In this document: in pieces, positions 25,649-34,170 of the stretch
Layout of the letters: every line of letters begins with the position of its first letter
Position numbering within the stretch: the first letter of the stretch is position 1
NCBI GenBank assembly: GCA_023435895.1
Contig: JAEZLH010000004.1
Location: 1-64,000 of the forward strand
Direction of reading: 5' to 3'
DNA length: 64,000 nt
DNA from: Bacillota bacterium
Lineage (GTDB): Bacteria; Bacillota; Clostridia; Lachnospirales; Lachnospiraceae
Translations under genes and position numbers: made by a program
The notes under the pieces: generated by a model
Told to the model about the DNA's origin: nothing
Database searches by the model: none
What the model saw: only the letters and a program-made list of their open reading frames with translations

Positions 25649-25831
25649 ATGGCAAGTAAATTAAAAGTCACATTAGTGAAATCTACAATTGGCGCCATTC
25701 CTAAGCACAGAGCAACCGTTGAGGCATTGGGCTTAAAAAAACTTCATTGGACCAATGAATTGCCAGACAACGCTGCAGTTAGAGGAATGATCGATCAAGT
25801 TAAACACTTAGTTAAGGTGGAAGAAATATAA
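25649..25831 (+). CDS. rpmD: 50S ribosomal protein L30
   Basis: 60 residues starting MASKLKVTLVKSTIGAIPKH; ALGLKKLHWTNE and the final HLVKVEEI are typical. The ATG after TGGAGGTG is chosen over a start 16 codons upstream that would add an atypical leader. Confidence 0.96.
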   Translation: MASKLKVTLVKSTIGAIPKHRATVEALGLKKLHWTNELPDNAAVRGMIDQVKHLVKVEEI

Positions 25832-25857
25832 TTAGCTAATAGAAGGAGGTGCACGAC

Positions 25858-26298
25858 ATGAATTTATCAGAATTGAGACCGGCGATCGGTTCCAAACAGA
25901 ACGATAATTTCAGAAGAGGACGTGGCCATGGATCCGGCAACGGTAAAACAGCCGGAAAAGGACACAAAGGTCAGAAAGCTCGTTCCGGAGCTCCAAGAAT
26001 CGGTTTTGAAGGTGGTCAGATGCCTTTATACAGACGTATTCCGAAGCGTGGTTTCCACAATAGAAACACAAAAGAAATTATTGCTATTAATGTAGACGAA
26101 TTAAATAGATTTGAAGACGGTGCTGTAGTAACAATTGCTTCATTGATCGAAGTAGGTGCAATTAAGAACCCGAAAGATGGAGTAAAGATCCTTGGAAACG
26201 GAGAACTTACTAAGAAGCTTGATGTTAAGGTTAATGCATTCAGTGCAGGCGCTGTCGAAAAAATTAAAGCTCTTGGTGGAAATGCTGAGGTGGTATAA
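25858..26298 (+). CDS. rplO: 50S ribosomal protein L15
   Basis: 146 residues: MNLSELRPAIGSKQNDNFRRGRGHGSG-type start, the Gly/Lys-rich GKGHKGQKARSG and the C-terminal globular part. GAAGGAGGT lies eight bases before this ATG; a GTG three codons upstream overlaps that site and is rejected. One-base overlap with secY. Confidence 0.97.
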   Translation: MNLSELRPAIGSKQNDNFRRGRGHGSGNGKTAGKGHKGQKARSGAPRIGFEGGQMPLYRRIPKRGFHNRNTKEIIAINVDELNRFEDGAVVTIASLIEVGAIKNPKDGVKILGNGELTKKLDVKVNAFSAGAVEKIKALGGNAEVV

Positions 26299-27620
26299 TG
26301 TTTAAAACTTTGCGAAATGCTTTTAAAGTTAAGGATATTAGAGACAGGTTAGTCTTTACACTTATCGCACTTTTGGTAGTAAGAGTGGGAACTTTGCTTC
26401 CCGCTCCTGTTATCAAGAGTGAAATCACAGGTCAGCTGTTTAATTCCGATGCGTTTAGCTTCGTAAACAGTTTGACAGGTGGTTCCTTTAGAAAAATGTC
26501 TATTTTCGCACTAAGTATTACACCTTATATTACAGCGTCCATTATTATCCAGCTTTTAACAATTGCAATACCCAAACTGGAGGAACTGCATAAAGAAGGC
26601 GAAGATGGCAGAAAGAAACTTACAGAAATCACACGTTATTTGACGGTTGGTTTAGCGGTAATCGAGTCGGCAGCAATGGCGATCGGTTTCGGTAGATCAG
26701 GATGGCTTGAAGAATTCAGTTTTACAAGCGTTATGTTAGTAATTGCAGCGTTCACCGCAGGATCTGCATTCTTAATGTGGGTTGGTGAAAGAATTACAGT
26801 AAAGGGTGTGGGTAATGGTATCAGCATTATCCTTACCATCAACATTATTTCAAGATTACCTGCAGATTTCGTAGGTTTATTCCAGACCTTCGTTATCGGA
26901 GTTAGTTCCGTAGTTAGTGCAATTGTTGCGATTCTTGCAATTGTTGGTTTGACAGTTGCTTGTGTCGTATTTGTCGTTCTGTTACAGGGCGCACAAAGAA
27001 AAATTCCCGTTACTTACGCAAAAAAAGTAGTAGGAAGAAAAACGGTTGGTGGACAAACCTCCCATATTCCGTTGAAAGTTAATACATCAGGTGTTATTCC
27101 TGTAATCTTTTCAAACTCTTTAATGAGTTTCCCGATTGTTATCGGATCCTTCATTGGACTTACACCGGCTAGAGCATATTTCTGGCCGAAAGTACTTATG
27201 GTAATGAATCAGAACAGCTGGTTCAATATCAAAACTTGGGGAGATTTCAAATATACTCTTGGTGTACTTATTTACATCGGATTAACTGTTTTCTTTGCAT
27301 ATTTCTATACTTCCATCACCTTTAATCCGATTGAAGTATCTAATAATATCAAGAAGCAGGGTGGTTTTATTCCTGGTATTCGCCCGGGTAAACCAACCAC
27401 AGAATATTTACAAAGAGTTTTAAATTACATTATCTTTATCGGAGCAATCGGCTTGACAATCGCAGCATTAATTCCGATTGTGTTCTCCGGTATATTTAGT
27501 GCAAGCTTTAGCTTTGGCGGTACTTCACTGATCATTATCGTAGGTGTTATAGTTGAGACAATCAAACAGATAGAATCTCAGTTATTAGTTCGCCATTATA
27601 AAGGTTTCTTGACTGAATAA
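26298..27620 (+). CDS. secY: protein translocase subunit SecY
   Basis: 440 residues, ten transmembrane helices. Begins with the conserved amphipathic MFKTLRNAFKVKDIRDRLVFTL; the plug region GGSFRKMSIFALSITPYITASIIIQLL and the cytoplasmic loop with GAQRKIPVTYAKKVVGRK are intact. Pore of the Sec translocon. Coupled to rplO, as is usual; a large hairpin follows in the gap before adk. Confidence 0.98.
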   Translation: MFKTLRNAFKVKDIRDRLVFTLIALLVVRVGTLLPAPVIKSEITGQLFNSDAFSFVNSLTGGSFRKMSIFALSITPYITASIIIQLLTIAIPKLEELHKEGEDGRKKLTEITRYLTVGLAVIESAAMAIGFGRSGWLEEFSFTSVMLVIAAFTAGSAFLMWVGERITVKGVGNGISIILTINIISRLPADFVGLFQTFVIGVSSVVSAIVAILAIVGLTVACVVFVVLLQGAQRKIPVTYAKKVVGRKTVGGQTSHIPLKVNTSGVIPVIFSNSLMSFPIVIGSFIGLTPARAYFWPKVLMVMNQNSWFNIKTWGDFKYTLGVLIYIGLTVFFAYFYTSITFNPIEVSNNIKKQGGFIPGIRPGKPTTEYLQRVLNYIIFIGAIGLTIAALIPIVFSGIFSASFSFGGTSLIIIVGVIVETIKQIESQLLVRHYKGFLTE

Positions 27621-27639
27621 TCTGGTATTAAATATATGA

Positions 27640-27728
27640 CGGATGTTATAAACAAAAGACCATCAACGTTCAAAAGATATTAGTTAATATACTAAGGACG
27701 TTGTATGCCTCTTTGTTTGTAACATCCG
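27640..27728 (+). promoter_or_regulatory. long hairpin between secY and adk
   Basis: CGGATGTTA pairs with TAACATCCG, AAACAAAAG with CTTTGTTT (one bulge), and CAACGT with ACGTTG, giving a stem of roughly 25 bp whose tip contains a further ATATTA/TAATAT hairpin. No T-run follows. It may be a processing site or a block that sets the secY:adk ratio. Confidence 0.5.
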
Positions 27729-27849
27729 CTATAGTGTTTCTGCAGAAAATTGTGAAAACAAAATAGTAGGTAAGCAAATGCATCCATGAAAAAGTAGGAA
27801 GCATTTTTTCGGATGCTGAATATATTAATGATTAACAGGAGGTAGGTCA

Positions 27850-28494
27850 ATGAAAATAATTATGTTGGGAGCACCCGGCGCAGGTAAGGGAACACAGGCA
27901 AAAAGAATAGCAGCAAAATATGGTATTCCTCATATCTCTACCGGTGATATTTTCCGTGCAAACATTAAAAATGGTACAGAGCTTGGCAAGAAGGCAAAGG
28001 AATATATGGATCAAGGCTTACTGGTTCCGGATGAATTAGTAGTTGATTTGGTAATTGATCGTTTCAAGCAGCCGGATTGTGAGAAGGGATATGTACTTGA
28101 TGGTTTCCCTAGAACCATTCCTCAGGCTAAGGCACTGGATGAAGCACTTGAGAAAAACGGCGATGCAGTACAGTATGCAATCGATGTTGACGTTCCGGAT
28201 GAAGAAATTGTTAGCCGTATGTCAGGCAGAAGAGCATGTGTAAACTGCGGTGGAACCTATCATGTAGTTACAATTCCTCCGAAACAGGAAGGCATCTGCG
28301 ATACTTGCGGTTCTCCGTTGGTACTTCGTGATGATGATCAGCCTGAAACAGTAAAGAAGCGTCTTAATGTATATCATGAGCAGACTCAGCCACTGATTGA
28401 TTATTATCAGACTAAGGGTATCTTGAAATCTGTTGATGGTACTGCAATTATGGATGTTATCTTTGGTCAAATTGTTGAAATTTTAGAAGCATAA
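27850..28494 (+). CDS. adk: adenylate kinase
   Basis: 214 residues: P-loop GAPGAGKGT at 7-15, AMP-binding HISTGDIFR, the DGFPRT motif, and a zinc-binding lid with CVNC and CDTC (about 129-154) typical of Gram-positive enzymes. Interconverts AMP, ATP and ADP. Its place after secY is conserved in Bacillota. ACAGGAGGT precedes the ATG. Confidence 0.97.
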   Translation: MKIIMLGAPGAGKGTQAKRIAAKYGIPHISTGDIFRANIKNGTELGKKAKEYMDQGLLVPDELVVDLVIDRFKQPDCEKGYVLDGFPRTIPQAKALDEALEKNGDAVQYAIDVDVPDEEIVSRMSGRRACVNCGGTYHVVTIPPKQEGICDTCGSPLVLRDDDQPETVKKRLNVYHEQTQPLIDYYQTKGILKSVDGTAIMDVIFGQIVEILEA

Positions 28495-28570
28495 TAAATT
28501 GCATAGCTGATTGCTAAAGGCATTTTATTAGCAAAATCATATTTTAGTAAACAGTAAAGGAAGATGAACG

Positions 28571-29326
28571 ATGTCGATTAGTATAAAATCCGAGAAAGAA
28601 ATAGAGTTAATGAGGGAATCGGGTCAGATTCTTGCTCATGTGCTCGAAGAGATAATGGGAATGATTGAACCCGGAATCTCCACTCTGGATATCGATAAGA
28701 AATGTTATGATATCATACAACGATATAACTGCATTCCTTCCTTTCTTAATTATAACGGATATCCCGCATCCATCTGTACTTCGGTTAACAGCGAGGTGGT
28801 TCACGGGATTCCGAATAAGAATCGAATCCTTCGTAATGGAGATATCATTAGCCTTGATTGCGGTGTAATCTATAAGGGATATCATTCCGATGCAGCGAGA
28901 ACCGTTGGCGTTGGTGAGATATCAAAGGAAGCCGCAAAACTGATTGAAGTAACACAGCAGAGCTTCTATGAAGGGATTAAATATGCAAAAGAAGGTTATC
29001 ATTTGCATCAGATCTCTGAAGCGGTTCAAAACTACGTTGAAGCCAACGGTTATTCCGTGGTTCGTGATCTTGTAGGTCACGGCATCGGTAAGAACCTTCA
29101 TGAAGAGCCTCAGATACCGAATTTCAAGCAAAAGCGCAGAGGACCCAAGATAGAGGCCGGAATGACCTTTGCAATTGAACCTATGGTCAATGAGGGACGC
29201 TATGATGTATATTGGGAAGATGATGACTGGACGGTAGTTGCAGAAGACGGCTCTCTTTCCGCACATTACGAAAATACAGTTCTAATCACTAAGGGTGAAC
29301 CGGAGATATTTACCATTTTGAAATAA
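28571..29326 (+). CDS. map: methionine aminopeptidase type I
   Basis: 251 residues. Metal-binding residues are in place: D in SLDCGVIYKGYHSDAART (two Asp), H in GHGIGKNLHEEPQIP, E in AIEPMV and E in ENTVLIT. Removes the initiator methionine from nascent chains. Single-domain type Ia. Follows adk by 76 bases, as in most Bacillota. Confidence 0.96.
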   Translation: MSISIKSEKEIELMRESGQILAHVLEEIMGMIEPGISTLDIDKKCYDIIQRYNCIPSFLNYNGYPASICTSVNSEVVHGIPNKNRILRNGDIISLDCGVIYKGYHSDAARTVGVGEISKEAAKLIEVTQQSFYEGIKYAKEGYHLHQISEAVQNYVEANGYSVVRDLVGHGIGKNLHEEPQIPNFKQKRRGPKIEAGMTFAIEPMVNEGRYDVYWEDDDWTVVAEDGSLSAHYENTVLITKGEPEIFTILK

Positions 29327-29431
29327 TCAGTGGAATGCTTCCTTCCGGTTGTTTGGCAGGATAAAAACGTCCGCCAGTAAAGCCCGGATTGAATTGATTT
29401 TAATTCAAATTAATTAAGGAAAGGTTTTCGC

Positions 29432-29734
29432 ATGATGAATGAGTTTTTAATTGGAGGATTTGCCAAATCCATAGCCGGTCATGATTCCGGTCAATATTAT
29501 GTCATAATTAATCTAGATGATGAATATGCATATTTAGTGGATGGCAAAATCCGAACTCTGGATCGACCCAAGAAGAAAAAACGAAAGCATATCATTTTGC
29601 CGGAACAATTTGATCCGGAATTAAGCGATAAAATGATTCGTCAGACCATAAAGAATGAAGAAATCAAACGAGCAATTAAATTATTAATGAGAAATCAAGA
29701 GTTTAATTGCGAAGCAGGAAAGGAGGATAAATAA
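29432..29734 (+). CDS. KOW-domain RNA-binding protein (L14e/L27e-like)
   Basis: 100 residues with a small beta-barrel: IGGFAKSIAGHDSGQYYVII, DDEYAYLVDGKIRTLDRPKKKKRKHI, then a basic helical tail. This matches the KOW-domain RNA-binding proteins related to eukaryotic L14e/L6e/L27e (COG2163) regularly found between map and infA in Clostridia. Likely ribosome-associated; exact role unknown. Overlaps infA by one base. Confidence 0.82.
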   Translation: MMNEFLIGGFAKSIAGHDSGQYYVIINLDDEYAYLVDGKIRTLDRPKKKKRKHIILPEQFDPELSDKMIRQTIKNEEIKRAIKLLMRNQEFNCEAGKEDK

Positions 29735-29952
29735 TGTCAAAGACTGATGTGGTTGAAATTGAAGGAACCGTAATCGAGAAGCTCCCTAACGCAATGTTTC
29801 AGGTGGAACTTGAGAACGGACACAAAGTTCTTGCTCATATAAGCGGCAAGCTTCGAATGAATTTCATTAAGATTGTTCCGGGAGACAAGGTAACACTTGA
29901 ACTTTCACCCTATGATTTATCAAAGGGCAGAATTATCTGGAGAGATAAATAA
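29734..29952 (+). CDS. infA: translation initiation factor IF-1
   Basis: 72 residues, OB fold: MSKTDVVEIEGTVIEKLPNA, FQVELENGHKVLAHISGKLRMNFI, PGDKVTLELSPYDLSKGRIIWR. Binds the 30S A site during initiation. AAAGGAGG lies in the end of the previous gene and the two are coupled. Confidence 0.98.
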   Translation: MSKTDVVEIEGTVIEKLPNAMFQVELENGHKVLAHISGKLRMNFIKIVPGDKVTLELSPYDLSKGRIIWRDK

Positions 29953-30127
29953 GAAAAATATTTTTGATGGTAAAGTTGACAATCCATTCGTTGTATCAAA
30001 ACCGAGGACAAGCATTCGGCTTGTAGCAAACATGACAGTAGGATAATGAGCAGAAGTGGTTTATAAATATGGATTCTTTCGAGATAAAGCTATTTGACAA
30101 AGGATAAAGATTATAATAAAATATTGC

Positions 30128-30156
30128 TTGCTATTGTTAGTATACGGTGGTATAAT
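30128..30156 (+). promoter_or_regulatory. internal promoter before rpmJ
   Basis: TTGCTA, a 17-nt spacer and TATAAT with an upstream TGG (extended -10). It lies about 35 nt before the rpmJ start and could drive rpmJ through rplQ. Confidence 0.65.
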
Positions 30157-30190
30157 AGTAAACGGACTTTTTTGAAAGGGGTGAATTACT

Positions 30191-30304
30191 GTGAAAGTAA
30201 GGTCATCAGTAAAACCGATTTGCGAGAAATGCAAAATCATTAAAAGAAAGGGTTCCATCAGAGTTATCTGTGAAAACCCTAAACACAAGCAAAGACAAGG
30301 CTAA
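30191..30304 (+). CDS. rpmJ: 50S ribosomal protein L36
   Basis: 37 residues from a GTG start: MKVRSSVKPICEKCKIIKRK continuing to ENPKHKQRQG. Zinc ligands C11, C14, C27 and H32 are present, the zinc form of L36. GAAAGGGGTG is the ribosome-binding site. A promoter lies just upstream and a 386-base structured region follows before rpsM. Confidence 0.97.
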   Translation: MKVRSSVKPICEKCKIIKRKGSIRVICENPKHKQRQG

Positions 30305-30690
30305 TATACAATAGTTCGAGTGCCTCAAAGACTCGTTATTGTTTTATATAACTAGTAATCACTGCCTTTTCTTCATGACAAATGAATTGAGTATTCAATT
30401 CATTTGTACGCATGCGCGGAACATGAAAAAAGGAGCTGGTTACCTAGCACTTGCTTTCTGTGTTACAATCATCCGCCTAAGTGGCGGAACATTGTGATAT
30501 TGTGGATAGCACTACGGGTTCCATCTAAACTAGTATTGTTATCTTAAGAACTGTGCCGTCATCACAGTGCTTAGCTGCGGGCTGATTGTCCCGACAGTCA
30601 CAATTTAAAGCGGCTGTTGTAATGCTCACGCATACACGCCAAGCATTACAAGATCGAAAACAAAATATTTTTTGGAGGTGTAATTAGTAC
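30305..30690 (+). ncRNA. structured leader upstream of rpsM (alpha-operon leader)
   Basis: No protein gene fits in this gap. Helices that can be drawn: a perfect 13-bp stem ACAAATGAATTGA/TCAATTCATTTGT (30378-30407), TCCGCC/GGCGGA (30472-30488), ACTGTG/CACAGT near 30550-30570, and TGTAATGCT/AGCATTACA (30618-30650). The G+C-rich stretch 30420-30650 contrasts with its surroundings. Position directly before rpsM-rpsK-rpsD suggests feedback control by S4, which controls its own synthesis in other bacteria; this is inference. Confidence 0.55.
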
Positions 30691-31059
30691 ATGGCTCGTA
30701 TCAGTGGTGTAGATTTACCAAGAGAGAAACGTGTAGAAATCGGACTTACCTATATCTATGGTATCGGTAGAGTAAGTGCGGTTCGTATCCTTGCTCAAGC
30801 AAATGTTAATCCTGACACACGTGTTAGAGACTTAACTGATGATGAAGTAGGTAGAATCAAGGATGTTATCGATGAAACACAACAAGTTGAAGGTGATTTA
30901 AGAAGAGAAATCGCTCTCAACATTAAGAGATTACAAGAAATCGGATGTTATAGAGGTATCCGTCATAGAAAGGGTCTTCCTGTTCGTGGTCAAAAGACAA
31001 AGACTAACGCTAGAACAAGAAAAGGTCCTAGAAGAACTGTTGCTAACAAGAAGAAGTAA
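30691..31059 (+). CDS. rpsM: 30S ribosomal protein S13
   Basis: 122 residues: MARISGVDLPREKRVEIGLTYIYGIG, helix-two-turn-helix, GCYRGIRHRKGLPVRGQKTKTNARTRKGPRR at the C terminus contacting P-site tRNA. TGGAGGTG precedes the ATG. Confidence 0.98.
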   Translation: MARISGVDLPREKRVEIGLTYIYGIGRVSAVRILAQANVNPDTRVRDLTDDEVGRIKDVIDETQQVEGDLRREIALNIKRLQEIGCYRGIRHRKGLPVRGQKTKTNARTRKGPRRTVANKKK

Positions 31060-31227
31060 TTCGAATAAGTAAATTGAGTAGTCAATGAACTTGTTAAACT
31101 GCAACAACAAATAATATAAAAATATCGCAGTTGAATTGCGCTTTTTAAAAAACCAATTCAATGTTGTAATGTAGTCGAGGTCAAATTATCGATTACAGTG
31201 AAATAATCCAATAGGAGGGTTTGTTAG

Positions 31228-31629
31228 ATGGCTAAGAAAATAGCAACAGCTAAAAAAGTGACAAAGAAGCGTGTGAAGAAAAATGTCGATCGTGGACAGG
31301 CACACATTCAGTCTTCTTTTAACAATACAATTGTTACGCTGACCGATGCAGAAGGCAATGCACTTTCTTGGGCAAGTGCCGGTGGATTAGGCTTTAGAGG
31401 ATCTAAAAAATCAACAGCTTATGCCGCACAGATGGCAGCTGAAACAGCAGCTAAGGCAGCACTTGTACATGGTTTAAAAACAGTTGAGGTTATGGTTAAA
31501 GGACCTGGCCAGGGTAGAGAAGCAGCAATCCGTGCGCTTCAGGCTTGTGGCATTGAAGTAACAAGTATTAAGGATGTGACTCCGGTTCCTCATAACGGAT
31601 GCCGTCCGCCAAAACGCAGAAGAGTCTGA
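31228..31629 (+). CDS. rpsK: 30S ribosomal protein S11
   Basis: 133 residues with a lysine-rich N terminus, GQAHIQSSFNNTIVTLTDAEGNALSWASAG, KSTAYAAQMAAE and the C-terminal DVTPVPHNGCRPPKRRRV. Platform protein of the 30S. Separated from rpsM by 168 AT-rich non-coding bases; AGGAGGG before the ATG. Confidence 0.98.
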   Translation: MAKKIATAKKVTKKRVKKNVDRGQAHIQSSFNNTIVTLTDAEGNALSWASAGGLGFRGSKKSTAYAAQMAAETAAKAALVHGLKTVEVMVKGPGQGREAAIRALQACGIEVTSIKDVTPVPHNGCRPPKRRRV

Positions 31630-31646
31630 TAGGAGGTTAATAAACT

Positions 31647-32243
31647 ATGGCAAGAGATATGAGTCCAGTTTTAAAGAAATGTAGATCCCTCGGTCTTGAA
31701 CCTGCTTATTTAGGAATTGACAAGAAATCAAACAGAGCATTTTCCAGAGCAGGCAAAAAAGTGAGTGAATATGGTACACAGTTAAGAGAAAAGCAGAAGG
31801 CAAAGTTCATCTATGGTATGTTAGAGCAACCTTTCAGAAACTTATTTGCAAGAGCAAAGAAGATGAAGCTTGGCACAACCGGTGAAAACTTAATGACTCT
31901 GTTAGAGCTTAGACTTGATAATGTTATGTTCCGTCTTGGATATGGCAGAACAAGAAAAGAAGCAAGACAGATCGTTGATCATAAGCACGTATTAGTAAAC
32001 GGCAAATGTGTAAACATTCCTTCTTACACATTAAAGGCTGGAGATACAATTGAGATTAAAGAGAAATTCAAGAATACACAGAGATACAAGGATGTCTTTG
32101 AGGTAACCGACGGAAGAACTGTACCTGCATGGCTTGAAGCAAATCACGAAGCTTTCACAGGTGTTGTAAAAGAAATTCCTACAAGAGACCAGATTGATGT
32201 TCCGGTAAATGAAGTGTTGATTGTCGAGTTATACTCTAAATAA
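31647..32243 (+). CDS. rpsD: 30S ribosomal protein S4
   Basis: 198 residues of the zinc-free type: the N-terminal region lacks the CXXC knuckle. LREKQKAKFIYGMLEQPFRNLF and the S4 RNA-binding domain (LELRLDNVMFRLGYGRTRKEARQ, DHKHVLVNGKCVNIPSYTLKAGD) are clear. Primary 16S binder and, in several bacteria, an autogenous regulator. Eighteen bases after rpsK. Confidence 0.98.
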   Translation: MARDMSPVLKKCRSLGLEPAYLGIDKKSNRAFSRAGKKVSEYGTQLREKQKAKFIYGMLEQPFRNLFARAKKMKLGTTGENLMTLLELRLDNVMFRLGYGRTRKEARQIVDHKHVLVNGKCVNIPSYTLKAGDTIEIKEKFKNTQRYKDVFEVTDGRTVPAWLEANHEAFTGVVKEIPTRDQIDVPVNEVLIVELYSK

Positions 32244-32251
32244 TTCATATA

Positions 32252-32284
32252 GAGCGATATTTTATCAGCGATATTTTATCGCTC
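32252..32284 (+). promoter_or_regulatory. direct repeat and hairpin between rpsD and rpoA
   Basis: AGCGATATTTTATC occurs twice in tandem, and the outer parts GAGCGATA and TATCGCTC pair into a hairpin. No long T-run follows. Possible processing site or weak attenuator before rpoA. Confidence 0.4.
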
Positions 32285-32335
32285 CTATATTAAAAATTTT
32301 GAGCAACTCAAAATACCCAAAAGGAGGGTCCTGTT

Positions 32336-33295
32336 GTGTTTGATTTTGAAAAACCCAAAATAGAGATTGCAGAAATTTCTGAAGATAAGAAGTTTGGACG
32401 CTTTGTGGTAGAACCCCTGGAGAGAGGCTACGGTACAACTTTAGGTAATTCACTTAGAAGAATCATGCTTTCATCCTTACCAGGTTCTGCTGTAAGTCAA
32501 ATTAAGATTGACGGTGTTGTTCATGAATTCAGTGTCGTTCCTGGTGTGAAGGAAGATGTTGCTGAGGTTATCATGAATATCAAAAGCTTAGCAATCAAGA
32601 ACACAAGCGATACGAGTGAACCTAAAACCGCATACATTGAGGCAGAGGGCGAAGTTGTAGTGACAGCAGGGGATATACAAGCTGACCCGGATATCGAAAT
32701 ACTCAATCCTGATCAAGTAATTGCAACTTTGTGCGGCGGTCCTGATAGCAGACTGTACATGGAGCTCACGATTACAAATGGTAGAGGATATATAAGCGCT
32801 GACAAGAATAAGAATGATGATTTGCCGATCGGTGTTATTCCGATTGACTCCATCTACACTCCTGTAGAGCGTGTTAACCTTTCTGTAGAGAATACCCGTG
32901 TAGGACAGATTACTGACTTTGATAAGCTTACTCTTGATGTATATACCAACGGAACATTAGCTCCGGACGAATCAGTAAGTTTAGCAGCGAAAGTATTAAG
33001 TGAGCATCTGAATTCCTTCATCGATTTGTCTGAACATGCAAAGACTGTGGATATCATGGTTGAGAAGGAAGACAATGAGAAAGAAAAGGTTCTTGAGATG
33101 AACATTGACGAACTGGAATTATCCGTTCGTTCCTACAACTGCTTGAAGAGAGCAGGTATCAATACAGTAGAAGAACTTACAAACAAGACAGCTGAGGATA
33201 TGATGAAGGTTAGAAATCTTGGACGTAAGTCTTTAGAAGAAGTACTTGCAAAATTAAAAGAGCTTGGTTTATCTTTGAACGCAAGCGATGACTAA
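32336..33295 (+). CDS. rpoA: RNA polymerase subunit alpha
   Basis: 319 residues, GTG start after AAAGGAGGG. N-terminal assembly domain (FVVEPLERGYGTTLGNSLRRIMLSSLPG) and C-terminal DNA/activator-binding domain (LELSVRSYNCLKRAGINTVEELT, MKVRNLGRKSLEEVLAKLKELGL) joined by an acidic linker near residue 240. Normal length. Confidence 0.98.
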   Translation: MFDFEKPKIEIAEISEDKKFGRFVVEPLERGYGTTLGNSLRRIMLSSLPGSAVSQIKIDGVVHEFSVVPGVKEDVAEVIMNIKSLAIKNTSDTSEPKTAYIEAEGEVVVTAGDIQADPDIEILNPDQVIATLCGGPDSRLYMELTITNGRGYISADKNKNDDLPIGVIPIDSIYTPVERVNLSVENTRVGQITDFDKLTLDVYTNGTLAPDESVSLAAKVLSEHLNSFIDLSEHAKTVDIMVEKEDNEKEKVLEMNIDELELSVRSYNCLKRAGINTVEELTNKTAEDMMKVRNLGRKSLEEVLAKLKELGLSLNASDD

Positions 33296-33338
33296 GATCG
33301 ACATATAGAATGCAAAATCATTCAAAGGAGGGAAACAA

Positions 33339-33875
33339 ATGGCAGGTTATAGAAAACTTGGAAGAACCTCAAGCCAGAGAAAGGCTTTGTTGAGAAACCA
33401 AGTAACAAATTTATTATATAACGGTAAAATTGTTACAACCGAAGCAAAAGCGAAAGAAATTCGCGGTATTGCAGAAGGCCTGATTGCACTTGCTGTTAAA
33501 GAGAGAGATAACTATGAAACTGTAGAAGTTACAGCGAAAGTTGCTCGTAAAGATAAAGACGGTAAGAGAGTGAAAGAAGTTGTTGACGGTAAGAAGGTTA
33601 CTGTTTTCGACGAAGTAAAGAAGACAGTGAAGAAGGATAAGGCTTCCCGCCTTCATGCAAGAAGACAGATGAACAAAGTTCTTTACGCTGTTACCGAAGT
33701 TCCTACTGAGAACGCTGGTAAGAAGAGAAATACTAAGGAAATCAGTGTATCTGATAAGTTATTCAATGAGATCGCTCCTAAGTATGCTAATCGTAACGGT
33801 GGTTATACAAGAATCGTTAAGATCGGACCTCGTAAAGGCGATGCAGCAATGGAAGTTTTAATTGAATTAGTGTAA
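33339..33875 (+). CDS. rplQ: 50S ribosomal protein L17, enlarged form
   Basis: 178 residues, about 50 to 60 more than typical bacterial L17. The usual core is present (RKLGRTSSQRKALLRNQVTN, GKIVTTEAKAKEIR at the start; GGYTRIVKIGPRKGDAAMEVLIEL at the end). The extra part is a highly charged insertion at about residues 70-130 (KDKDGKRVKEVVDGKKVTVF, KKTVKKDKASRLHARRQMNK). Enlarged L17 occurs in Lachnospiraceae. Last ribosomal gene; a strong terminator follows. Confidence 0.95.
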   Translation: MAGYRKLGRTSSQRKALLRNQVTNLLYNGKIVTTEAKAKEIRGIAEGLIALAVKERDNYETVEVTAKVARKDKDGKRVKEVVDGKKVTVFDEVKKTVKKDKASRLHARRQMNKVLYAVTEVPTENAGKKRNTKEISVSDKLFNEIAPKYANRNGGYTRIVKIGPRKGDAAMEVLIELV

Positions 33876-33885
33876 TATAATGAAG

Positions 33886-33917
33886 GACCGGTGCACGTAG
33901 TGCGGCGGTCTTTTTTT
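33886..33917 (+). terminator. terminator of the ribosomal superoperon
   Basis: GACCG-GCAC pairs with GTGC-CGGTC (loop GTA), followed directly by seven T. Strong intrinsic terminator 10 nt after rplQ. The 250 bases beyond it, up to ecfA1, are AT-rich; a TATAAT at about 34044 has no matching -35 box. Confidence 0.88.
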
Positions 33918-34170
33918 ATGAAAAAAATTAAAATACAAGAATGTAAACAACCGATATCATTGATACGATCTTTAAATTGCGTAAATTAATCAGTTTTTTT
34001 GTCTTATTTATAAATAGATATTTTTTTTTGGCGGCATATGAGTTATAATCTTTTGTAACTCTAATTCATTTGATAAAATGAGGGATACTAAAATAGTTAA
34101 GTTGAATAGGAAAATAGCCCATCATTGAGTATGGATATTAAATAAATGCAGTAGAAATGAGGACATATAT

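Noticed and set aside
30094..30117. TTGACA and TATAAT upstream of rpmJ
   Set aside because: Spacer is only 12 nt, too short for a sigma-A promoter; the TTGCTA-17-TATAAT pair further down fits better.
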